Assembly (NCBI GenBank): GCA_030272155.1
Contig: CP126197.1
Location: 1,116,001-1,180,000 of the forward strand
Length of the DNA stretch: 64,000 bases
Direction: 5' to 3'
Origin: Tetradesmus obliquus
Lineage: Eukaryota > Chlorophyta > Chlorophyceae > Sphaeropleales > Scenedesmaceae
A program made the translations under genes and the position numbers. Of the stretch, positions 10,081 to 21,290 are shown one piece after another. The notes beneath the pieces are model-generated. The model made no database searches. It was not told where the DNA came from and was given only the letters and a program-made list of their open reading frames with translations. Each line of letters starts with the position of its first letter. The stretch's first letter is position 1.

Positions 10081-13000
10081 TCATGCAGTGGCCTCCACGT
10101 GCACATCGCACAGCGGCAGGCTGTCCAGCACCGCGTACGCGCCCCAGCGCTCCATCTGCGCATGCAGCCACGTGGGGATCGCCAGCGCCACCAGCCCTTT
10201 GAGCTTTGCAAGCGCCCCCATGTCTGGCATAAGCTCCAGCACATCCCCGACATGCCAGCGCAGCAGCCGCAGCTGCTTCAGGGTGGTCAGCCCTAATAGT
10301 CCTCCATGGCTCAGGCCTAGATTGCCAATGCCCAGCACGCTCAGGCTGGTGAGGCACCTCAGGCTTGAGCCTGAGGCTGAGGCTGTCAGGCCTGGTCCTG
10401 AAGCCAGTGCTGCAGCAGAGCTGCTGGTGGCACCTGCTGCAGCTGCAGCAGGAGCAGTGCTGTGGAGGCCCGGTGCTGCAGCAGCAGCAGCCAGCAGGGC
10501 GTCGTTGAGCTGGCTGTGGTGCATGTTGGCAAGCTCCAGCTGCTGCAGGTGCTGCAGCTGGCGCAGCAGCACCACCAGCGGCTGCTGCTGCAGCATGCTG
10601 CTGCTGTAGCTAGGTGCGCTGCTGCCGGCGGACGAGGGGCCTGGTGTGCGTGCTGCTGCTGCTGTTGGGGAGGGCAGCGCGGCCTGTGAGAGGCTGGGGT
10701 CCCAGCAGCGCTGCAGCCAGCAGTGCGAGAGGCTGAGGCTGGTCAACGCATCACTGCAGCAGCAAGCAACATGGCAAAGGACAGGGTTGAGCAAGTTGTG
10801 AAGTAAGGAGTACGATATGTGTGCGACCATGATTGCTGCTGTGACAACCACAGCTGTTTCCAGGAGTAGGTGTTCAAACCAGCTGCATCGCAAGTGAACG
10901 GCTGCGCAAGGAAGCGCTCTCCATGGCAGCTGCAGCTGCTGCACTGAAGCCACGCTCACTCACCGGAATGGCACATAGTAAGGCACCTGCAGGGTGCATC
11001 CTGTGAGCTGCAGCTGCTGCAGCCCTTCTGGCATCTGCTCCAGCTTCAAAGTAACTGTTACATCTTGCAGGAAAGTAGGGCTGGCGCTGCCGCCGCTGGC
11101 TGCTACGGCTGCCACTGCAGCTGTAGAGGGGGCGACCTGCAGGCACAGGCTGGTGAGTGCTGTCAGCTGGCGCATGTCCCAGCAGGTGTCTGCGACTGCT
11201 GCAGGGGTGAGCTGGCTCAGCTGCAGGCTCTGCAGAGCTGGCCAGGCCTGCAGCAGACCTGACACGTCCCTAGTGCTTGAAGGCACCTGTGTGATGCAGC
11301 AATTGCAGGAAATGTGGCAGGCAATTAGCACCACAGGGTGTAGGCTGCGGAAGAATACGTGTCTCATGACAAGATAGGGTGAGTTGGCAGGCCTGAGACG
11401 TCCCTGGTGCATGAAGGCGCCTGTGCAAGGCAGCAATTGCAGGAGATGTGGCAGGCAGTCAGCACCACAGGGTGTAGGCTGTGGAAAAATACGTGTCTCA
11501 TGACAAGATAGGGTGGGTTGGCAGGCCTGAGATGTCCCTGGTGCTTGAAGGCACCTGTGCGGTGCAGCAGACGCAGAACATGTTGCGAATAGTTAGCGTC
11601 CACAGAGTCAGGGTGCAAAGAACTGTATGTGTCGTTTCAGCATGAGCACCAGCAAGCCGGCAGCAGTGCGGATGCAACTTCGCTGCACCCAGTTTGCGGC
11701 AGCGCAGCAATGCCTGTCAGGCGGCAGGAGCTGCTGCCACATGCCAGCAGATGCAACTCAATATCACTGTTGTTGCATAGCTAATGCTGTCCTGCAACCC
11801 AGCGACAAGCATCGCTCACCTTCTGCTGCTTCTTGCCGCGCTTGCCGCCGCAGCTGTGCCGCCTGCTGCTGCCCCTGTTGCTGCCGCCGCCCTCCTGCTG
11901 CTCCACCGTGAACTTCACCTGCAGCTGGGGGTCATGCGGGAACTGCATCGTGAACTTCACCATGTGCTTCAGCTGCGCCAGCACACTTAAATCAATCTGC
12001 ACGCCGCTCCATTGGTCTGCTTTGGTCTGCAGCAGCTGCAGCGATGTGAGCCCAGTCAGGGAGGCAATGCTGGCTAGTGCTGCCTTGCACCAGGTGAAGC
12101 CGCCGCCAAGTGTGAGGCCCCTCAGGCTGTGCTTCAGCTTTGGGCTGAGGCCTGAGAGGTGGCTGTTGATGCTGGACATCCTGTGCACCACGATTGCGGT
12201 GCTGGAGTTGTGCAGGCTGCAGGAGCAGCACACAGAATGGCAGCAGCGGTGTACACAGCAGCGGGTGAGCTATGCCTGGAAGAGCACATGCGTAGACACT
12301 GAGCTAGCAGAATCACTTGCACACGCTGTGAGGCCACCACAACAGGGAGAGCGGCATGGGTGTTGGCACTTGCTACCGCATCATCTTGACTTGAGTCGCA
12401 TTGCTCGCACTTGCACCCAACTACAACCACCCACCCGAGGTCCATCTGCTCTACAGCCTCCAGCTCCTGCAGCTCCTCAGGCCAGCCAGTGGCTGCGCTG
12501 ACCGCCACAGTCACAGCCAGCCGCCGCAGCCGCCGCAGCTGCCCCAGCTTGCCCAGCAGCGGCGGGCTGGCCACTCCATGCAGCACCAGGCTGCTCAGGC
12601 CCTTGAGCTTTGTGATGTGCTTGAAAGCAGCTGCTGAGATGGCTGAGTCCAGCTCCAGGGTGAGGCTTTCGAGGCCTGTGAGCTTGCAGAGCTGCTCCAG
12701 CTGCTCCTGGGTGAGGCAGGAGGGGCCGCTGGTGTGGTAAGGCAGCTGCAGCAGGCGGGAAGCAGCCAGGGAAATCAGAAACAAATGCTTAGCGTCATGA
12801 AGTTGCCTTTGGAGGTGTGTGTGGGTTGAATGAGCTGGTGTGGTAGGGCAGCTACAGGGCAGCAGGCAGGGCACATGAAATCGGAATATCTGGTTGCGTG
12901 TGGTTACCTTGGAGATCTGTGGTTTTTGTAGGGTTCTCACAAAGCAGAAGGTGGCCTGAGCAGCTGTGCTTAAGCGATCACTGTAGGTGGTGTGATGGGC

Positions 13001-14479
13001 CTACCCACTCTGCACAAGAGCAAAACCTTGCAATTGCTTGTACTTGCTTGTACTTGCAGGAGGCCGCAAGTTTGCACCAGCCGTCACAAGGCTATGCAGC
13101 CAGCACTGTGCAGGAGCAGTGCAGTCATAAGGCCGCACCTGCATCCACACTGGTGGGTTGTAGCGAGGCAGCTGGCTGCCTGCCTGCGGGCGCCCCATCA
13201 GCAGCTGCAGCTGCTTCAGGTGCTTGCAGGGTACAAGGGTGGTCAGCAGGTTCTGCAGCCAGAACAGTGGCAGCGGGAGAACGCAATTGTGTTAGCAAAG
13301 CTGGGTGCTACGCGTGGCCAACCCACTGCCTGCAACCCTTGCTGCAATCTTTCCTGCATGCCATCCTGCAAGCAGTTAACAGTGCTTGCTGCACGGTTGC
13401 AATGACCGAGCGCCATGCAGTTGCAGCAGCACTGCTGGGGGCGACGAGGAGAAATTCCTGCAAGCAAGACACAACGAATTGCACGTCGCAGTGCTGCTGC
13501 CGCTCACCGACACAGCCAGGGGTGGCATGCTGGAGCCCTCCACTGCCAGCCGCCGCAAGCTGCCCAGCTGCATATTGTCTGCAAAGAACATCGGCCACAT
13601 GCCCTTCTTGGGCGTCTGCGACACCACAAACTGCAGGCTGAGCTCCTGCAAGCCGGCCAGCTGCTGCAGGCCTCCCATGGCCTCAGTGACGGCCTCATAT
13701 GCGCTGCGGCCGCTGAGCAGCAGCTGCAGCTTGCGCAGCGCGGGGCTGTGCTTTGAGAGGCCGGTGAGGGCTGGCAGGCGCGCGTGGGGGTTGTCTGGCT
13801 TGCCGCCTGGGGCGTTCACGCAGAGCGTGGCGTGGGTGATGCCTGCAGGAGGGAGGCGGTGGGGTGCAGGCAAGGTGTAAGACGGTGTGCGCCGTCACAG
13901 CTGCGCATCATGTGTACAACGCGCTGGTTCGCAGGGAGGAGGGGGCGGTGATTGACAGCAGGCTGCACGAGACCCCTAGGAGGTGAGCAGGGCGTTGAAA
14001 AGGCAGAACCTGGCCAGTGCATTGCATTGCTGATGGAATGAGATACATGGTTGAGTGTTAAAACATAATATGTCACCTGCTGTTATGTGTTATATGTGCC
14101 TGCCATCGCTGTGCAGGTGTCTCATTGTTGTCACAGCAGGCCAGCCATGCACAGCTGCCTGCAGCTGGTGTCCCATGCTGCTCAACAACACGGCCTCGAG
14201 AACGCTTCAGGCGCGTTCCTAGTCTATATTTCAAGCATATCGAGCTTACAAACCGTGTAACTCACCCTCTCGAATATGTTTGGCCCATGTCTTGCACACT
14301 GCACTTGCTGAGGCTAAGTCCTCCTGGCAGGGCTGCAGCTGCTGGGCAATGAGGAACAGAATTTGAGGAGGCAGTTCTGCAGTGGAAGCATCGTGTTGCT
14401 GCCGGCTGGATCGCCTGCGCTTGTTGCGGGTGGGCTCATGCCCAGGGGAGGTGCTCTTCCTGTTGTTGCGTAGCTGCAT
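10081..14479 (-). CDS. F-box / leucine-rich-repeat protein
   Basis: Seven exons on the minus strand: 14479-14266, 13842-13508, 13252-13139, 12745-12435, 12216-11820, 11286-10964, 10753-10081. All intron phases agree and the total of 2367 bases gives 788 residues. Residues ~36-72 (ELPPQILFLIAQQL, then SASAVCKTWAKHI) fit an F-box, the motif that binds SKP1 in SCF ubiquitin ligases; a basic RNKRRR patch precedes it. The rest is irregular LRRs, for example LTGLESLTLELDS, LTGLTSLQLLQTK, LTALTSLCLQVA and LKQLRLLRWHVGD, which would select the substrate. Low-complexity Ala/Ser and QQ runs interrupt the LRRs in the last exon. No signal peptide, so nuclear or cytosolic. Known: such proteins are numerous in green algae. 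Divergent from the TPR gene. Extra copies of exon starts (12835-12860, 11393-11640) and of the coding end are present. Substrate unknown. Confidence 0.85.
11266..11640 (-). repeat. ~126-bp tandem triplication of the exon-6 acceptor region
   Basis: Three consecutive units, each with the exon-6 acceptor, the start of exon 6 (PSSTRDVSGL or close) and about 80 bases of intron, lie at roughly 11266-11392, 11393-11518 and 11519-11640. Only the unit nearest the exon body (acceptor at 11287/11288) continues into long coding sequence; the others run into intron text. Confidence 0.85.
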
Positions 14480-14950
14480 GTCGGAGCTGACTCAATGTTG
14501 AATATGATTACAGCTACAATATGCAGTCTACTTTGGCGTTGTTGTGGTGAGGTGCACAACAGGGAGCACGAAGGTGCTTTCAAATGCGTACAAAGAGAGC
14601 GAGACGCGATCGACAGCCAAGGGTGAGACACATTGCGGCCAAAAAAACCGGTCAACAAGCATGACTTCAGTTGAATTCGTAAAAGCAACACAAAATTTCA
14701 AGAAATGTTACACGTTATGTTACATGTCACATACGTACGCGTCACAAACGCCTGCAAATTCAATGTGTATTGGAAAAAAATACCAATTTTGTACGATGAG
14801 CTTGACGAACGGCGCCCCACGCTGAGCTTGCACTAAGCGCGCGTCTGCAGACAGTGCACCCTCCAACTTGCTCTGGCACTGTAGCTCCTTGCTTGCAACG
14901 CCCCTTTAGTTACTTTCGAACTTCGTTGTTGAGTGGTTAGCTGCAGGATC
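14480..14950. promoter_or_regulatory. Shared upstream region of F-box/LRR and TPR genes
   Basis: A 471-base gap between divergent starts. It is visibly richer in A and T than the flanks (for example ACACAAAATTTCAAG around 14690) and nearly free of CAG tracts, as expected of a bidirectional promoter. No specific element is claimed. Confidence 0.45.
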
Positions 14951-17900
14951 ATGACGGGATCACTCAAGGACCAGGGGAACGAATTGTTCAAGCAGGGTGA
15001 TTACTTGAAGGCAGCTGCTGTGTATACGAAAGCCATAAAAGAGGCCCCTAGTGCAGTGCTTTACAGGTGCGTGGCATAGGCTAGAAGCAAGCACGGCTGA
15101 AGCAGTTCATTCAAATCTTGACCAGCCCGCTCATCACTCAACTGCTTGATCCCAGCACGTGTTGCAGCAAGCATGGCTTACTCAGCGTCAACTTGCTCAA
15201 AGTTTCAAGCCTACTGATTTGCTGGCTCTGTCCCCTCAGCCTTGCTTGCTTCTCTCATGCCTGAGGTGTTGAAGCAGCAGTGCACGCATTCAGGCTGGCT
15301 GTTGCGCACATGCTTGGGGTGATCATGTTCCCTCGCATGCGCTTGTCGTCTGGCGTCAACCGTAATCATCTTCTCAATCGCCTCCTTCTGCAACTTTGTC
15401 CGGCTAGTACCCCTGCCCACGGCCCAACTCTGTTACCTGACTTGTTGCTGCAGCAACCGCTCAGCGGCGCTGCTGAAGCTCAACAAGGTTGCCAAGGCGC
15501 TTGCAGATGCGGAGGAGTGCGTGAAGCTGGACCCTGCCTTTCACAAGGGCTACATGCGCATGGCGCTGGCACTGGAGAGCCAGCAGAGGCTGGAGGAGGT
15601 GGGGACTCCTGTGGCTTTGTAACCCTGAGATGGGCGTGAGGATGCAACTGCCCCTGGCTATCTGCCTCGATTTGTGCATGTTTGCTGCACTGGCGCTGGT
15701 GCTGGAGAGCCAGCAGCGGCTGGAGGAGGTGAGGACTCCTGTGGCTTTTTAACCCTCAAATGGGCGCAAACATGCAATTGCTTGTTGATGTATGCGTTGA
15801 ACGTGCATGCAAGGGCAAAGCTGTGTATGATATGTGCTGTGCTGACGTGCGGGAATGCAAAAGTGTATCGAGCCAGGATGCAGGGCCGGCATGTAGGCAG
15901 CAGCTGCTGAGTGCTTCCTTCATTACTGTGCTGTAGTGCGCACTAAGGCACCGTCAGCTGCCACTGTCGTTGTGGTATTGCTTGGTCACCTCCTCTTCCT
16001 GGTTGGTTGACCATCGTGCTGCTGTTGGTTGCTGTTGTTGTCCAATTGGCCTTGCAGGCGGTGGACTGTTACCGCAAGGCAATGCAGGCAGATAACAACA
16101 ACTCGGAGTATGCAGCAAGGGCCAAAGCGCTCAGCAAGGCCTTGGGCAAGAAAGTGCAGATTGAAAAAGCCCAGGTAGGCAATAAAGCATCTGCACAGCC
16201 GCTGATGCAGCATTGGTGCGAGCAGTTGTCAAGCTCTAAGCAGCGGCGACGTTTCAATGTGTTTCCTCAGCATGCAACAGCATCATGCCAGCAGCGAGGC
16301 TAAGTGCTGCCCCGATCACATGCACGGCTGCTGCTGGTGGCTGCAGTCGCAGCGCTCACCTGCTGAGACTGCAGCGCTACATTCTTACAGCATGCAACAA
16401 CATCATGCCGGCAGCAAAATGCAACTCCGATCACATGCACGGCTGCTGCTGCTGCTGCTGCTGGTGCTGGCTGCAGTCGCGGCGCTCACCTGCTGAGACT
16501 GCAGCGCTAGCTTTTCATAGCATGCAACAACATCATGCCGGCAGCGAAATATAACTCCGATCACATGCACTGCTGCTGCACCTGCTGCTGCTGCTGCTGC
16601 TGCTGCCTGCAGTCGCGGCGCTCACCCGCTGAGACTGCAGCGCTAGCTTTTGCGGAGTCCAAGCTGGCCTATGCAGCAGAACTGGCCAAAGAACAGGGGC
16701 GCAGCTTTGCACCTGAGCTGTTCTTCCTGCAAGGTACGGCAAGGCTGCAGCTGCAGCATGGCACAACTGTAAGCAGCAGCCTTGCATGTTGGTGCTACAG
16801 CCTGTTCTGTTTTTCCTGCAAGTTACGGCTGCAGCGGCGGCATGGCACGGCTGCCAGCAGCAGCCTTGCATGTTGGTGCTGCAGCCTGTTCTGTTCTTCC
16901 TGTAAGTTACGGCTGCAGCGGCGGCATGGCACGGCTGTCAGCAGCAGCCTTGCATGCTGGTGCTGCAGGCCATGCCGCCTGAGGGGCCCCTGCACACATC
17001 TGCGCTCACGTGATGTGCATGTGCTTCACCTCGCAGTTCGTCTTGCCAGCTGCTCATGCTGTTGCCCACTGCCACCTGCTGAGCCTGTCGTCATGCGTGC
17101 GTTCCTGCTTGTGCATGTCTGCAGGTCGCAGCAGCAGCGGCGGCGGCGGCAGCAGTAGCAGCAGCAGCAGCAGCCAAGACGACAGCGACGAAGTAGCAGT
17201 GCGGGCAGAGCATGCCTTTGCAGCGCCAGAAGTGCTGGCGCAGTTTGTGCAGCAGATGCGTAGTAAAGCAGAGGAGTTGCACGCGACAGCAGTGCTGCTG
17301 ATAGCGCCCAAGGCAGAAGTGCAGTTCCCGCAGGTGCGTGTGTGATGTGCAGCGCCAGTGGGTCTCTAGCTTACTTGCTTGAGGGTGCTTTGATTGCAGA
17401 TCACCCAGGCAAGCATAGAGTGCAGTGCCTTGGTTCCGTCAAGGCAGCAGCGCTGGACACATCGCAGCAGAAGGAGCCGCAGCAGCAATTGCTGAGCCAC
17501 AAGTGTGTCGTACAGCGTCCTGTTTCTGTGTCATGTGTAAGGCAATATGCTCTTGCCGTCAAAGCTCGCCCTTATGTCGCCTGCGCTCACTGCTGCTGTA
17601 TGTGTTTTGTGTTCTGCTGCCATATGCAGACCTGGCGCAGTGCGGGGTGGCCTTTTGGACAGCACGATGGCGTGTTTGTGCAGCTACACGCATCACTGAA
17701 GCAGGCAATAGACAGCAGCAGCAGCAGCGGCCCAGACCAGCAGGCGCAGGATGCGGCAGCTGGTGGGCGCAGCAGCGAAGGCGTGCTGCGCAAGCTGTGG
17801 TTCATCAAGTTCCGGGAAAACAAGCCTCCTGTGTGAGTGCAGCTGTTGGTGTTCCTGCTAAACCCTAAACACCCAAAACCCTAAACCCCTATACCCTAAA

Positions 17901-18622
17901 GCCTCCTGTGTGAGTGCAGCTGCCAAACACAAACATAATCGCTTTGTGGGGTTAGCTGTCCTGCACTGTGCTATATCATCACTGCTGTAGCGCATTGCAG
18001 CTGCTGCTGGCCACGTGTTTGCGACTGGTGTGCTGCTGGTGGGACGCAGGGCAGCAGCTGCGCAATGTCAGCCAGCAGGGCAGAGCAGCTACTCTAGTGT
18101 GACATATGTGACAGCAGCAGCAGCAGCCGCAGCAGCAGCAGCAGAGCCTGCATGTGGTGCTGAGAGCCTCGCAGTGTGCAGCTGGGCACCTCGCACGTTG
18201 GCCTTGCGCAGCGCTGCAGCTGCCACCTTGCCCAAAGCTGCCAGCTTGCCAGGTAGCCCGCAGCCAGTGCAGTTGTGGCAGTGCTGAGCCAACACCCATC
18301 GCCCGATGGCTGATGCGACAGCACATGCTGCTCCTCGGTTTGATCATGTCCAGGTGCTGTTGCATTGCATCTGGCTGGCGGTATGCTGTGCATGTTGCTT
18401 TATATGCTGCTGTGCTGTGTTGTCGTGTGCCTGCCTGGAGCTGCAGGTGATATGATGATGATGGTGATGAAGGTGCTGTTGCATGGTGTCTGGCTGACGG
18501 TGTGCCTATTTCTTCTGCACATACTGCACATACTGATGCTGTGTATGCTGCTGTGTTCTGCCTGCAGGGAGCCGCAGGAGGTCAGCCAGGAGTTTGAGCT
18601 GCTGCCCCCGCTGCTGCGGTGA
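14951..18622 (+). CDS. TPR protein, co-chaperone-like
   Basis: Exons 14951-15066, 15454-15598, 16058-16174, 16613-16733, 17125-17333, 17630-17832 and 18568-18622; frames agree throughout (966 bases, 321 residues). An alternative model simply reads through the exon-6 donor to TGA at 17834-17836 (304 residues). Residues ~4-105 are three tetratricopeptide repeats: SLKDQGNELFKQGDYLKAAAVYTKAI, then SNRSAALLKLNKVAKALADAEECVKLDP, then a third with AVDCYRKAMQADNNN. Known: this arrangement resembles STI1/HOP/SGT-type TPR domains that bind chaperone C termini. The second half, with a Gly/Ser run, KAEELHATAVLLIAPKAEVQF and a WPFGQHDGVFVQLHASLKQAI segment, is not one I can name. Cytosolic by absence of targeting signals. 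Exon-2, exon-4 and exon-6 edges are all duplicated in neighbouring introns. Confidence 0.8.
16265..16980 (+). repeat. Tandem copies of both edges of TPR exon 4
   Basis: Upstream, a ~130-bp unit (CATGCAACAACATCATGCC ... CTGCAG plus exon-4 start CGCTCACCTGCTGAGACTG) occurs three times at about 16265-16395, 16396-16525 and 16526-16650; the last joins the real exon. Downstream, a ~90-bp unit built on the exon-4 end plus donor (TTCTTCCTGCAAG followed by GT-bearing text) is repeated about three times between 16721 and 16980. Confidence 0.85.
17858..17900 (+). repeat. Interstitial telomere-like repeats
   Basis: Three exact CCCTAAA heptamers (17863-17869, 17879-17885, 17894-17900) in a degenerate array. 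They sit between the end of TPR exon 6 with its donor (17819-17843) and a duplicate of that junction (17898-17924). Confidence 0.75.
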
Positions 18623-18816
18623 TTGCGCTGCCATCACAGCAGCCGTTGCAGGCCTGCCATATAACAGGGTGGCGGTGGCCTTGCAGTGGTTCCTGTTGGC
18701 ACCTCCGCTTGGGGCACGCGGCAATCAGTCACAAGCTGCTACTGCAGCAGCAGCAGCAGCAGCAGCGCGAGGGGGCGGCGGTTTCTTGCCAGCTGCTTAG
18801 GGCGCGCGGCACTCAG

Positions 18817-18850
<34 letters not shown>

Positions 18851-20829
18851 GCGCAGTTACAGCAGCTGCATCAATCAAAGGGGTCTGCAGGTGCCTCAAG
18901 GTGCAGCTGCCGTTCGTGCAGATTAGCAGGTGCAGCGCTTTCAGCTGCTCCATGCAGTGTGCGACTCATCACTGTCAAATATTAGTAACCAGAAGTGACA
19001 AATGATTATACGCCACTGCAGTGGCGGTGGGTGTCCAATGCAGCAGCTGGTGGTGAGGTGCAGGCCCAGTGGCTGACACCATGTACAGTTGTGCTGTTCT
19101 CTTGCAGGCTTTATGTCGTGTATCCACGGTTAGTTCGTGGCCTTCAGCTTTCAGACGTTGTGTTTGGCTCGACCTTCTATGGCGGCTCAGAGCTGGCCAT
19201 TTGCGCTGCCACACACCCATTGCATACACACTTCATGGTACGCCGAGATGTTTGCGCCACAGGGGAATCATCTTCTGCTTGCCAAATTCCTAGCACGCCG
19301 CTGCGCTGTTCTCTCGACTGCATCCTGCACAGCAACTGTGCAACATGCTTGCTGCCCAGGAACTGCGGCAGCAAGGAGTGTTCTTTGCACCTGGGTCACA
19401 CCGTTGGCTAAGTGTTGAGCAGCGTTGTCAACTGTAACATCATGTTATCGGATGATCCGCTGAAAGTTCTGCGGTACTCGGCTGAGGGTTTGACATTTAA
19501 AAACCCCAGATGTGACGTGCCATGCCAGCAGTGGCTCCTGGGCTAGCCAGTAGCCCTATTTGCAGCACGCATCTGGTATCCGGGTGAGTATGTGACTGTG
19601 ATACGTCTTTGGCCTGTCTTTGGCCTGTGAACCAAGAGCCTCAGGCCTCGAGTTGGTTGGTGATGTTCAAAACATGCGAGGTTACCCAGGTACCTCCGAG
19701 TGTGACCAGAAGCCATGCCAGGTAGCTGCACACCAAACTGCTGCACTTTGCAGTGCAGCTTTGAAACATCTTCGAGCCATGCAGTGTGCCAACAGAGTTG
19801 CAGTCGAGCCAGTAATACCCTGGCTGGGTTCATTCAGGTGCTGCAACTCAGTGGTCAACTGGCAGTGCTTATGCAGCACCGCAAAAATAGAGGCATCCTG
19901 CCTAGGCAGCCCGCTGGGCGGCATACTGGCAGCAGCAGCAGCAGCAGCATGACACGATGACACTGTCAGTGCGACTGCTAGTGCAGTAGTGTACAGCAAT
20001 TCAAAGTTGCATGCTCCACACCCAACATCAGCTGGAAAGCGGAAGGCACTAAGCTGCCTAGTTTGAACAGCAATTGCAGTTGCGCACCGTGCGTTGACGG
20101 TCAACGGCATTGGCTGCTCTTTCAGCAGCCCCACCTAACAGACCAGTTGTCAGTTTCAAACACGAGACATGGCTTGCGTGACACAAGCACAATCAAAGGA
20201 ACAAATCATCATGGAATGCCTGGCATCAATGGGTTGGTTCTTCATATGCTACACGCTATCAAAGCTACGCAAATCTTGGATCAGTTCAGCCATACAGGAA
20301 CGTAGAGGAAGCCTCGCCTGGATGCTTTGCTGCTCTGCATGATGCATAATGGCTGCTGCTGCCCCGCATTATCAAACCTGCAGCATAAATTATACTGCCA
20401 GAAAGGCAGAACCATCAGCATCCCAGCTTGACACATTGTATGCCCAAAATGCAGACATGTATGTTATGTAACACATCCCAGGCTGGCACTATGGCAGCTT
20501 TGCATGCGATGGCATGCACATCTGGCATGCACCTTGGGTGCCTGGCCTAGCAGAACTGTGACACATATTTGACGCATACCAGCAACATCGGGACGAAGCA
20601 AGCACCCGCAGCTGCAGGCACTGCCACATCAGCAAAAAATAACATCAAAATAACACCAGCAACAATGGTTGACGGCGCTCCCGCAAGCTGCTGCTGCTGC
20701 TGTCAGCTGCTCTGGCAGCATCTTGCAAGCCCGAATCAGCTCTCAGCTTAGGACGCGCTTCAGCCCCAGGTGCTGTTTGTCTGGCAACAACACGAACTAC
20801 AACTGAAATGACGGCAGCTGCGGGCTGCA
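18623..20829. other. No gene recognised
   Basis: Convergent space between the TPR gene and the SGNH hydrolase. It holds CAG tracts at 18750-18770 and 18818-18847, and open frames up to ~150 codons with no domain. A plus-strand exon around 19108-19230 is conceivable (acceptor TTGCAG followed by VYPRLVRGLQLSDVVFGSTF) but has no partner exons I can join. Confidence 0.45.
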
Positions 20830-21230
20830 CTACTCTGCCAGGTTGCGGTCGATGGCCCTGGCAACCGCCCTGCCCAGCACGTCATATCCAAACTCAGTAA
20901 GGTGCAGGCCATCATCCAGCCACCTGCTGCGCTCCGCATCGTCCATGTTGTAAAAGTCCATAGTGGTGGCCTGCAGGACGCGGCAGAAAGGTACACGATG
21001 ATGAAGACATGGAATTGTTGTGATGTGTATCAACAGCCGAAAGAGCAGCTTGGTAGGGCAGAGGGCTGACAGGTCACAGCTGAGGCAGGTTGCGGGGCAG
21101 CATCTGTGGCCGGTGCCATGCACAGGCCGGGGAGCCTTGTTCACTGCATACGGTATGCTGCTGCTGCTGCCGTCGCCGCGAGTATAAGTTGCAAACCTGC
21201 GCACCTGCAGGTTTAGCACGGCCACCTTGG

Positions 21231-21290
<60 letters not shown>

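Noticed and set aside
19040-19300. Plus-strand exon encoding VYPRLVRGLQLSDVVFGS
   Set aside because: An acceptor is present but there is no partner exon, start or recognised domain.
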